Source: Esteya vermicola (Eukaryota > Ascomycota > Sordariomycetes > Ophiostomatales > Ophiostomataceae). Taken from it: a stretch of DNA of 64,000 nucleotides. This document shows positions 12,008-22,259 of the stretch, piece by piece. Within the stretch, counting starts at the first letter, position 1. Each line of letters starts with the position of its first letter. The position numbers and the translations under genes were made by a program. The notes under the pieces were generated by a model, which was not told the DNA's origin, did no database searches, and was given only the letters and a program-made list of their open reading frames with translations. The DNA lies in the NCBI GenBank assembly GCA_002778215.1, contig PCDM01000023.1, positions 2,914,001 to 2,978,000 of the forward strand, in the 5' to 3' direction.

Positions 12008-13296
12008 GGCGAAATGTGGCAGTGCTTGTGAGCTTCGGACTTGGGTACTCTGTTGTGGTCGTGAGAGGCAATGAATTTCAAACGAAGGAAAAAAATAGAG
12101 GCATTAATTTTTTTGGGATCGTCCAGAAAAGTCTTTATCGATAAGCGCTTAGTGGCCGTGTACGGCAAACAGTGCTTTTATAATATGCACTGTAAGAGTT
12201 GGTAGCCACGCAATTTGCCGCCTGTGGCTGAAATCACGGCTAAAGGTACAACAGAAAAGTACAAAAGTGTCAATACTGCGGACTATGTACTCGTACGCAC
12301 TCGGATGGGACAATGCATGTCTGGGATGACTGCAGGCTGCACGAAATTTCTCAATCCCCCCTCTCTTTTTTGGACTTGTGAGATAAAAAAGACGCCCTGC
12401 CTACTCCGTACATGGCAGTTCAGCTCAGAATGCGCAGTGCCGTGCGGCATCTGCGCTTTTCACTGCGACCAGACAGCTGTCTACTTTTTCCGTTACATAA
12501 TACGGCCTACGTACTGTACGGAGTACTCGTAACAATACAGTATCAAGTCGCTGAATGGCCGTTCACTGTCCTACATGAAAACAGCACTTTACCCAAACGG
12601 GAAAGGAGGTAGCAGACACGAGCTTTTTAACCTAACCAGAGCCGAAGTCGACGCCTCCATGCACCTTGTTTTTCATTGCTTTGCTGACGCTGCTGGGGGA
12701 GCGAGAAATGCTCCGCCTCCTCGCCCTTTCCTCCCGCTCTCCCCATGCCAGCGCATAGGTGTGCAGATGGGCGCCAAATATAGCGCGTCTCCCTCCAGTC
12801 AGCCTGCCTCTTTCCCCTGGAGTTGACCCGCTCTACTTTTGTTTTCCCTCTTTTTTCTCCTCTCTTTTCTTTTCGTCTTGCATCTATTCTTGATCAGGTT
12901 TATTGTATCACTTTTTTCTATTTTCTTCTTCTTTCCTCTCTTTTCCTTCTCTCCTCTCCTCTCTTTCCACTCACGCTCTTTTTTCCCTCACGTTGTCACT
13001 CGCTATTATTTTACGGCTCTCCTAGTCGGCGGCTCGCATTTTTTTTCACTCCCCCTTCCTCCTTTGTTTTCGTTTTTCGTTTGCTCGTTTGTCGGCTGAA
13101 GGGCAGGCGATCTGATCCTCACTTCCCGTTCGACCCCTTTGAATATATTTCTCGCACCCTATGCCCTTCTCCTCCTGAGCGATCTCGCCTCTTCTCATTG
13201 GATCGGAATTCTAAATATCTCAACTTTTGGTTCCTCTGGTTGCCCTGCTTTCCCTGCTTTCTCTGCTTTCTTTGTTGACCTCTGGTCTTTCTCGCC
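12008..13296. other. Divergent promoter region, FCF1 (-) and PRM5-family gene (+)
   Basis: About 1.3 kb without a gene. It contains the TTATCGATAA palindrome near FCF1 and a TACTCCGTAC/GTACGGAGTACTCGTA cluster at 12405-12530. From about 12830 to 13290 the + strand is C/T-rich and leads into the PRM5-family gene. Confidence 0.55.
12135..12144. promoter_or_regulatory. TTATCGATAA palindrome upstream of FCF1
   Basis: A perfect 10-bp palindrome about 130 bp upstream of the FCF1 start codon. The same word occurs twice in the alpha-1/WKF divergent promoter (45766-45787). A regulatory role is inferred. Confidence 0.4.
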
Positions 13297-14523
13297 ATGA
13301 AGTCGGCTCGGTCACGTCATTCGCTGCGGCGAACCCTCCTCCTGTCAACCGTCGTTGCCGTCTCCTTGCTGTCTGCTAGCGCCTTTGCTGCCGACAGCAC
13401 GACAAGTACGACAAGCACCTCGAAAACATCCACGTCCACGTCCACCCCTACATCCACCTCTACCTCCACCTCCACCACCTCTACCAAGACGAGCACATCG
13501 AGCACGACCACCTCCACCTCTTCCTCTTCCATGTCTACTTCTTCCTCGAGCTCGTCATCCTCGTCGGCGACGACGTCTTCTTCGTCCTCGTCCTCTTCCG
13601 CCTCCTCGTCTGTCTCTTCCTCTGGCACCGGTATTCCCGTCTACCCGGCACCCACCGTACCACCGACCGAGAACGCCCCCTTCATGCAGCAGTCCACCAT
13701 GCCCGACGGCACCGTCTTCATTGCGGTCGGCGCCATCCTCGGCACCTTTGCCCTCGCTGTGCTCATCTGGCGCGCCATTGTCGCCTACCTGCTGCATCGC
13801 TCGATTGCGCGCGCTGCCCTGGCGCAACATGCAGCCAACGACAAGGCGGCGTTCCCGCCTCAGAACAAGACCTTTTACAAGAACGCGGACCACCACGCCC
13901 GCGAATCTCTGTACGGCACCCACATGACCAATTCTGCCAGCATGGGAGGAGGCTTTGACGGCACCGGACTAGGCGGCACATCATCTGGCCGGGGTGTGCG
14001 GCGCACTCAGCGCGGCGCGACGCCGTCGGCCACACCTTCGCAGACCAACCTGTTCTTCTCGCCCACGGCGCCCGGTGCCAGTGGCATGGGCGGTGGCGGC
14101 CTCGGCGGCATGTCGGCTGGCATGTCTGGTATGGCGGGCGCCTCAGGCGTGAGCAACCGTGAGTCGCGCTACCTGCCATCGGGATTCTACGCGGCCGGCT
14201 CCGGCTCCCCCGCTGCGGCTGGCACACCGAGCACGGGCCCGTCAGCCAACATGTCGAACCTGAACCTGCGGCCAGACTCGCGCGGTACGGCCCACGGCCG
14301 CATGGGTGGAGCTGGAGGCGTGACGCCGCCCGAGTCGCCGGCCTTTGGCGCGCGGTCGACGCCGGTCAACAATGTCAGCCACAGCTCGATCAACCTGACG
14401 GCGCTGCAGCGGCCAGCCAGCGGGCGTGCGCCGAGTGCCTTTTTAGACGATCTGCTGGACGAGAACCCAGGCATGTTCCCGCCGAGCGGCACACAGCACG
14501 ACCACAGCCCAGGACGGATCTGA
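13297..14523 (+). CDS. PRM5-family Ser/Thr-rich single-pass membrane protein
   Basis: Single exon, 408 aa. Residues 1-32 look like a signal peptide (RRTLLLSTVVAVSLLSASAFAA). Residues 33-110 are almost entirely Ser/Thr, a likely heavily O-glycosylated stalk. Next comes the conserved NAPFMQQSTMPDGT block, then a transmembrane helix at about 139-166 (VFIAVGAILGTFALAVLIW), followed by the basic juxtamembrane LLHRSIARAA. The cytoplasmic tail is Gly/Ser/Met-rich and ends in a conserved-looking SAFLDDLLDENPGMFPP segment. This order matches the fungal PRM5 family, often labelled vacuolar membrane protein; yeast Prm5 is induced by pheromone and cell-wall stress. The biochemical function is unknown. 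A wall-stress sensor-like role would fit the architecture, but that is inference. Confidence 0.75.
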   Translation: MKSARSRHSLRRTLLLSTVVAVSLLSASAFAADSTTSTTSTSKTSTSTSTPTSTSTSTSTTSTKTSTSSTTTSTSSSSMSTSSSSSSSSSATTSSSSSSSSASSSVSSSGTGIPVYPAPTVPPTENAPFMQQSTMPDGTVFIAVGAILGTFALAVLIWRAIVAYLLHRSIARAALAQHAANDKAAFPPQNKTFYKNADHHARESLYGTHMTNSASMGGGFDGTGLGGTSSGRGVRRTQRGATPSATPSQTNLFFSPTAPGASGMGGGGLGGMSAGMSGMAGASGVSNRESRYLPSGFYAAGSGSPAAAGTPSTGPSANMSNLNLRPDSRGTAHGRMGGAGGVTPPESPAFGARSTPVNNVSHSSINLTALQRPASGRAPSAFLDDLLDENPGMFPPSGTQHDHSPGRI

Positions 14524-15918
14524 GTGGACCGTTCTGTTTTTGTGCCTGTGCCTGTTCCTGCGCCTGTTTCCATGTCTATGACTGTGTTTCTTGTCCATGT
14601 TTCTTGTCTATGTGCATATGTGGGTGACCCCGAAAATCAAACATGTCTCTACCATATTGGAGCATTCTCATTCTTTTTTGGCTCTGGCGTTTTGTTGGCT
14701 TCGTTGAAAAGGAAGAGTGATCTGCTGGTTTTCTTTTCTGCGTTCTAATCTGTCATCTTTTTGGGTTATTTTTTATTCCTTTTTCTCTCTCCTAATTTTT
14801 TTCTCTTCTTTTTTCTTCTCTGCTGTTTTTTTCCTTGTTCAAACTTTTACACTCGCCACCCTGATCCATTTGCTATGGTGGACGTGTCTCACGTCAGGGT
14901 GCGCCCCGAGTCAGGCCGTAGCCCGTTCTGGAAGTTTGAGCCACGGCCAACAAGGGGGGCCAATGAAGGAGAAGAAAAGGGACGGGTGTATACTGGAGTG
15001 TATACAAGAATGCATGCGAGCTCTTGCTCTGCAGTTTTCGTCTTGCTCTTATTCCCCATCCTCTTCTTACGTATATGCGTCCCCCATAGCCGTTCTTTAG
15101 ACATGTACATACATAAGATACGCTTTCTCAATATATATCTGGATGGTACTTTGCTAGCCGTTCTCATCCTGATCCATATAAGCGACGTGCATTGAAATTC
15201 CAGACAGATCTGCAGTGCCAGATAGGATGGGCCGCAATCAGCCGACTTTGCTTTTTCATGTTTTATGCTTTGTGAATTTCTGTGTGTCTGCATAAATTTG
15301 TCCATCTCTCGGGGACACAACGAGGTTGGACGTGTGAGACGTAGAGCGCGGCGTGCATTTATATTCACACTTTATTAGTCAGAAGGGACATCTACCGCCG
15401 GCTCGCCGTATCACTCCTCCGTGGAAATGCATTAGGCAAGCACGTCTTCTCCGCACCTTCCGCGGCACGCCATCCAGCTGCCATCGATCTGTTCCATGAC
15501 GCGAGACTGCCGTGATTACTTGTACCTTCCGCTTTCCGACAGAATACAAGTAAGCAGATGTAAGCAGTGGTCATCCATCGCTCCTTCTCTGACGAGCAGC
15601 ACCTCGGCCACCCATTTTCTGTCCTGACTTTCCCTTTTCTCCCTTTTGTCTTTTTCTTCACTTCTTCGCTTCTTCCATTTCTTCTCTTCCCTGCATTTCA
15701 CCCGCTCGCATCACACAACACAAGCACAACCTCTTGGCACTATTCTGTCAATCATCAATCATTATTGTGGCACGACCTAGTCTATATTAATTACCCAACT
15801 GCCATAATAAAGTACCTGCTGTTTCAGTTATATATTAATTCGTCCTTTTTTTTTCTTCTTTTTCATTTTTTCTGTTTTCCCCGTCTCATTCCTGTTCCTC
15901 TTTTCTTTTTTTGCCTCT
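14524..15918. other. Intergenic region, PRM5-family gene and ABC transporter (convergent)
   Basis: Three-prime flanks of two convergent genes. It is T-rich around 14750-14840 and 15850-15910, where the T runs lie just past the ABC transporter stop. No credible gene on either strand. Confidence 0.55.
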
Positions 15919-18900
15919 TTACGGACTCGGGACCTTTTCTCTTTCTTTTCCTGCCGGAGATGCGGCCTCTGCGACTTGGCCCGCCACAAAACTGTCAAGC
16001 TTGTCTTGCGCCTCCCGGATATCTTCGGCCCGGATGCCACTCCGCTCACACATTCCCCGGAAAATACCGTCGGGCTTCTGCCACAGAGCCAGCGGATTGT
16101 CCAGCTCGGCAATCCGACCCTGGTCCATGACGCAGATGCGGTCGTAGCCAATGATCGTCCGCAGCCGATGGGCAATGCACAGCAGCGTCTTGCCGCGGAA
16201 GCATGTTGCAATCGTCTGCTGGATCTTGTCGTCTGTCTCCATGTCCACCGAGGACGTGGCCTCGTCACACACAATAATCTGGCTGCCACGCACCAGAGCT
16301 CGCGCCAGAGCCATCAGCTGCCGCTGGCCCAGCGAGAAGTTGAGGCCGTCTTCCTCGACCACACTGTCGAGGTGAATGCGGGACGGGTCACGTGAATTAC
16401 TATTACTGTTGTTGTTGTTGCTGTTGTTGCTGTTGTTGTTGCTGCTGCTGCTAGCTGCATGTGCGGCGGCCACGGCTTGCTCGGCAGCCTCGTCCGAGAC
16501 CAGATCGGCCTGGCGGAGGGCCTCCCACAGCTCCAGGTCCGTGTGTTCGTGGAAGGGGTCGAGGTTGCTGCGCACCGTCCCCCGGAAGAGAGTCGGGTCT
16601 TGCGGGATAATGGCCAGCCGAGAGCGCAGATCGTTGAGTCCAATGGTCGAAGTGTCAATACCATCAATGGAAATGTGACCACCGCTGATCTCCACCAGCC
16701 GGAAGAGCGTCGACATGATGCTCGACTTGCCTGCACCCGTCCGCCCAACTACTCCCAGGCGCTCGCCGCCACGCACGCGCAAGTCCACATCCTGTAGAAC
16801 CAGCGGCAGGCCCTCGCGGTACCGCATCTGCACGTGATCAAACACGATCTCGCCTCTCTCCGGCCAGCTCTTGCGCACCTCGATCGTGTGCAGCGGCGCC
16901 TCCTCTTCCAGCTCCCGGCCATAGTACTGCAGCCGCTCGACCGAGTTCATGCCGTTCTCCACCTCGGCCAGCTGTCGCACCGTGAACTGAATCATCTGCA
17001 CAATCGACAGGATGTACGACAGCACGAGACCGCCAATGGACGGTGACACATTGAACCGCGACGTCACCACCAGGATGCCCGTCGTGAACACGAGCAGGTT
17101 GCCAATCACGTCCAGCCGCAGAGACAGCCACCGCTGGTTGCTAAAGGTCAGATAGTACGCGCTGTTCATGTCGTCAATGGCCGCGTGCAGATCCGAGATG
17201 AACCGGTCTCGCAGCCCGTACGCCCGGATGCTCGCCACGCCCGTGAGGCCCTCGCCAAATTTGGCAAACACATTCGACCGCAGAACCGACTCGTAGCGCT
17301 TCAGCTCACGCGCCGACGTGCGGTAGTATGATGTCGCTACCAAGAATATAAAGAACAGCGGCACGAGGGCAATGGCAAAGTAGTGGAAGTACGCAATAAT
17401 GAGCGCAAAGACGGCGATGATGGTGCCAACGGTGAAGAAGTAGATGCGCATCGCGTCGATCAGCGAGTTGTCCATCACGTCCACGTCACGGCTGAAGCGG
17501 TTGGTGATGCGTCCCAGCGGCGTCGTGTCGAAAAAAGACATGGGAGCCCGCAGAACACGCGTAATGGCCCGCCGCAGCATCGTCTTTGATGCAATCGTGC
17601 CAAAGGTCGAGAGCGCTATCATGTACGAAAACACCAGAAGGGCCTGGCCCGCCGCCAGACCAGCATAGATGCCCACATACTTGCCTGTCGAGAAATGGAA
17701 CTTGTCCGACGTCCAGTACGAGAGCCAGAGCGACGTGACAATGTTGGACCCCAGCGCCAGCACGAGCAGGACAAGAAGGAGAAGACCGTTAAAGATCGTG
17801 CCCGATGCCTGGATATAGTCGCCGTACGCCGACCACGGCACGCTGAGCACGGCACGCTCCTCCTGCTGCATCAGGACGCCTGCATTCTTGGCCTTTTTCT
17901 TCTTGTTCTTCTTGCTTGCCCGCACATCCGTCTCCTGGCTGTCCGGGTCTGAGCCGGACGCCGTCTTCTTCTCGGCTGTCGGCTGCTCCGAGTCCTCGAC
18001 CGCCGTCGACTCCATCAGCTGCCGGAAGGCCGCATAGTCGCGCATGAGGTTCGAAAAGGTGTCGACCGCCTGGATCTTGCCGCCTTCCATCCAGATGATG
18101 CGGTCGCAGCGGTTCAGCACCCACAGCTGGTGGGTGGCCAAAATACGGCACTTGTCCTTGAGCAGGCCGAGAATGGCATTGTCAAAGATGTGGCGTCCTA
18201 CATGTGCATCCACTGCGCTCAGAGGGTCGTCCATCAATACGATATCGGCGTCAAAATAGATGGCCCTGGCAATATTCAACCGCTGCTTCTGGCCACCCGA
18301 GATGGTGATGCCGCGCTCGCCAATCTCTGTGGCGTCACCACCCGGCAGCATGTCCAGGTCTGGCTGCAATGCACATCTATTATAGTTAGCATCTCATCGA
18401 CTACTTGATGAAAACAGAAAGAAAAAGAAAGAAGGGGAAAATAAGAGAGAAAAAGGAAGAGGAGAAAAAAAACTTACGCTTTGATGACGTCTTGGTACCA
18501 TGTCTCGTCCATGTTCTTGCCAAAGAGAATATTGTCACGCAGCGTGGCGTTCTGGATCCAGGCATACTGCGGACAAAAGGCACGAGAGGCGCCGAGGACG
18601 AGCTCGCCTTTGGTTTTGCGCATATCTCCGGCCAGGGCTGCGAGTAGTGATGTCTTGCCGCTGCCTACAGAGCCGATGACTGCTACGAGCTCGTGGCGGC
18701 CAATGGAAAAGTTGAGATCGTGCAGCTTGAATGGCTCTCTCTCCTCGACAAGCGTGCTAGCCGTATCGCCAGAGTTCTCGTCAGCGTCTGCACCTGCCTT
18801 CTTAGTCGTCTCCTTCTTCTTTGCCGCCTCCACTTCGCTCGTCTCTTGCGTTGGCGTCCGCTCCCAGGTGAAGCTGGCATCGTGTATCTCGAGGGCATTC

Positions 18901-20753
18901 GGACCGTCCATGTCCCACTGCACCTCCTCCTCTTGCTCCTCCGTCAAGAGATAGTCCTGGATGCGCTTGATGGACGACCAGGCATCGGTGACCTGGCTGA
19001 CGACGAGGGGCAGCAGGTTGAGAGGCATGCGCAGACCGTTGAACAACGCAAGAGACGAGAAGACTTGGGCGGGGGCCAGACTATGGTTCGAGTACGAATA
19101 GGCGATGAATGACAGCATCGAAGAGAAGATGGGAAGGGCAAGGCTGACTGCCATGATGCTGTTGCGCACAGCCATGAGGGCCTGGGTCATGGAAATCTCC
19201 TTTGCGCGATACTCCTCGAGACGGGCCAGAAACGAGCTCTCCCAGCCAAAGAACTTGACGAATCGCACAGACGACAGAATCTCCTGGGTCAGCGAAACAC
19301 GCTGGTCCGTAATGCGGTTGATCTGCTTGCGGCGGACAAAGAGACTCTTCATGGCCCGGGTGAGCAGGGGCACGCCGATGATGAGCAGTCCGTAGCCGGC
19401 AAGGGCAGCATAGGTCAGGTTGACGAGGAGGAGAACGAGCGTGATGAGACAGGAGATGGGGGCCGACCAGATGATGTGGAAGAGACCAAACGCCTGGTCG
19501 ATGCGGTAGGTGTCGACGCTCATGAGATTGACCACGCGACCGTTGCCCCAGCCGATGCCATCTCCAGCAATACCAGCCAATGTTTTTTTGTCGTCATCAG
19601 TGGTCTTGTTTGATTTCTTGCCTGTCTTGTTTGTTTTGTCCGTCTTGTCTGTTTTCTCTACCTTTTTCGTTTTCTCCGCCGTTTCAGCTTCCTTTGTGTT
19701 TTTAGCTTCTTCGTCTGGCTTTTCTCCCGCAACGACAGGATCGGCATTGTCAGATGCTAGCGCACGACCGCCGGCCTTGGCACGGGCAGAGATCACCATG
19801 CTCTTTTGGTAAATCAGATTGATGAGAACGGCACGCGTCTGCCCGCCAACGATCATGCCGCGGTAGATGAAGTGGTTGGTGCCGAGACTCTGCATGATCT
19901 GCATGACGGTGATGCCGATGACGAGGCCGATGCCATGGCCGATCTGAGGCGCCGGCTCGCCACGGACCGAGGCATTGTAGGCCTGGGTGGCAAAGTTGAT
20001 GAGGAAGCGCAGCACAAAGGGCGAGAGCACCTGGATGATGGTGGACGAGAGCTGGAAACAGCCGCCGAGCCAGAACTCGACGAAGAAGGCCTCGTTGAGG
20101 GCCCACAGCAGCGGATACTTGTCGCCGTTGGCCACGCGACGCTGAAAGGACTGGTGGACACGATCCGACATGGGCTTGACGGCGCGCTTGTGATTGACGC
20201 TCCAAATGTCATTTTTCTGGAGTGTGCGCTTGTATCCGGCCTGCAGACAGTATGGTTAGCGATGAGACGACGAGCCAGGATGCGCCGAGGCGCAGCGGAG
20301 AGGGGCACTTACTCGCATCATGCTTCCTTGCCAGTGGAACACGAGCCGGCTCAAGAAGTTGGCGCTGGCCTCGGGACACTCTGCACGCTCGGCAGGCACT
20401 GGCGGGACCGAGCCCCAGAGCAGCGGGTTGATTGTCTGGTACCAGCGCTTCTTCTTTGGCGCCGGGGCCGATGGCGTCGTGCTGAGAGCGCTGGCGTCAG
20501 TGGCCGTGCTCTTGATGCGGATGATCTCTTGGCGCTGGTGTTCTTCGATCGCCTTATCCTTATTCCGGGACTCTTGCCTGTCTGGGTCGCTGTCGTCATC
20601 GTTATCTGATCCCATGGCCTCAATGGCCACATCCTTTTCGCTTATCACATCTTCGCCGGTACGGGGGACAGCCGATCTGGCGATGGGATCTGGCCCATCG
20701 TTGATCTCTGCCTCGTGCTCTCGTTCGCTTTCATACTCGTCGCGACCATTCAT
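15919..20753 (-). CDS. ABCC-family (Yor1-like) multidrug ABC transporter
   Basis: ATP-driven membrane exporter of 1553 aa. Exons are 20753-20313, 20240-18478 and 18376-15919, with GTAAGT donors. It opens with an acidic N-terminus and NPLLWGSVPPVPAERAE, the Yor1-type beginning without a TMD0. TMD1 follows, with a Lys/Thr/Glu-rich cytoplasmic insertion at about 19570-19760. NBD1 has Walker A GSVGSGKTS (~670), signature ISGGQKQ (~760) and Walker B IVLMDDPLSAVD, where Asp replaces the catalytic Glu as is usual in ABCC proteins. TMD2 and NBD2 follow: Walker A GRTGAGKSS (~1279), signature FSLGQRQ (~1415), Walker B IIVCDEATS, H-loop AHRLRT. An Ala/Ser/Asn-rich insertion sits just before the NBD2 signature. 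Yeast Yor1 exports oligomycin and organic anions; the substrate here is unknown. Confidence 0.92.
16398..16454. repeat. GTT/GCT trinucleotide tract coding poly-Asn/Ser in the ABC transporter
   Basis: On the coding strand it reads AGC/AAC repeats encoding Ser/Asn runs (about residues 1379-1396) between the NBD2 Q-loop half and the signature motif. Confidence 0.9.
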
Positions 20754-22259
20754 CGCGGAAGCGAAAAGTGGGAAACTCTAAAAAGAAGAAGAAAAAAAAG
20801 AGCGGACGACGGTGATCTCTTGTTTTTTTGTGCGTCACAGATTGTTAAAAGATATACCCCGACCAGGTTCTCGACGGTACAAGATCCGCGGCGTACGGCG
20901 GAGCAACGGACAAATTCCTATCTCTCTTGCGACTCTCTTGACTCTTTTCTCGTTCTCTCTCGCGTCCGCCTGTTCAGAGTCCTGTTTCTTTTCCCAACCT
21001 GTCTACGGGAGAATAATAAGCAAAGACAAAGAGCAGAAAGCTTGTCTGAAACTAGGCCAGCACTGGCGTCCTTTAATACCTTCCGCGTTGGGTCAACGCC
21101 GCTTAGTGTTGCCGGTGGAGTGGCACCCCAGATAGTCGGCAGCCGACCGCCGAAAAAAAGGCAGAAAAAAGGCAAGGTATAATAAAACCACGCTTCACAT
21201 GCTATCCACCTACTCTGTATACGTAAGCCATTGTCGTCTTCTACCAGACCTGCCCGTTCTTGTCCGCTCTCGTGTCCATTCGAACACGGATCTCTACAAA
21301 CGGCTGCCTGGAGAGGATTCAGAACTGCCGGTCCAGGACCAGAAGAATCCGGCGCCTAGTGCAACACAACGCGGAATGCGCAGGAAAGCCTTTTTTTTTT
21401 TTTTTTTTTTTCGTCTGGTCAGATGTCCGCCGGGATTGGCCCTACGAGTACTCCGTAGAGGGGGGCACGGCTGACCAGAGGAGCCTGAGAGACGGGCTGC
21501 AAAAGATGGGTCCGAGAACGGTGACCAGGCTTTTCCTACTGTGAGTGCTGTGTACGCTGAAGAGGATCATCACGAGAGGTGAAGAGAAGGGAGTGAAAAG
21601 AAAAGGCAGACAGCAGACAGCAGACTAGAATGCAAATAGAGAAAAGAAAAAGAAAAAAAAAAACGGAGAAAAAAAAAAGCGGTCAGGTCAAGACAGGGTC
21701 TGGCTCAGCTTTGCATCGTTTGCACGCCAGATAACGTCTTTTGCCCCCTTGACTTACAAATCCAGAGCATACATAGTAGGATGTTGGGGTAATGCGACGG
21801 CGTACTCCGTACTCGCGCGCCTCTCATAGGCTTACTCGTACGGTCGGGGCAACTTTTGCCGGGTCGGCTCCGGTCAGCAAGATAGGGTGGACCCTCCTGC
21901 ATGTCCACAAATTATTAGTCAGCAAATCTGTGCCGTTTATCCAGAGTCGAGTCGACAGGTGCGCATCGGATCCACCTGTTGCCGATGGCCGACGGAGTTT
22001 GCTCCGGACCTTGCCTTATCCCCTGTGTATTTCGTGTATTTTGTGCATTTTGTGTATTTTTCTAGTTCTCTGTCTTGTTACTCATACACGTTGCTACTCC
22101 GTACCGCAGTGCCCGACAGGCAAAGGAAACCAGACCCTCCAAGATTACTCTGAATAAAAAGGAAAAAAAAAATAACAGTAGCAAAAAAAAGAAGCAGACC
22201 AATCCGACCAGACAGAGCCAACACCAACAGAGCCAACGTAGCCATGGCCAGACGCCTGC
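20754..22259. other. Intergenic region between ABC transporter and Ies1
   Basis: Upstream of the ABC transporter and downstream of Ies1, both on the minus strand. It has a poly-T run at about 21390-21411, purine-rich stretches, and TACTCCGTACTCG words at 21441-21458, 21800-21815 and 22092-22100. A small GTGTATTTT tandem lies at about 22024-22060. No gene seen. Confidence 0.55.
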
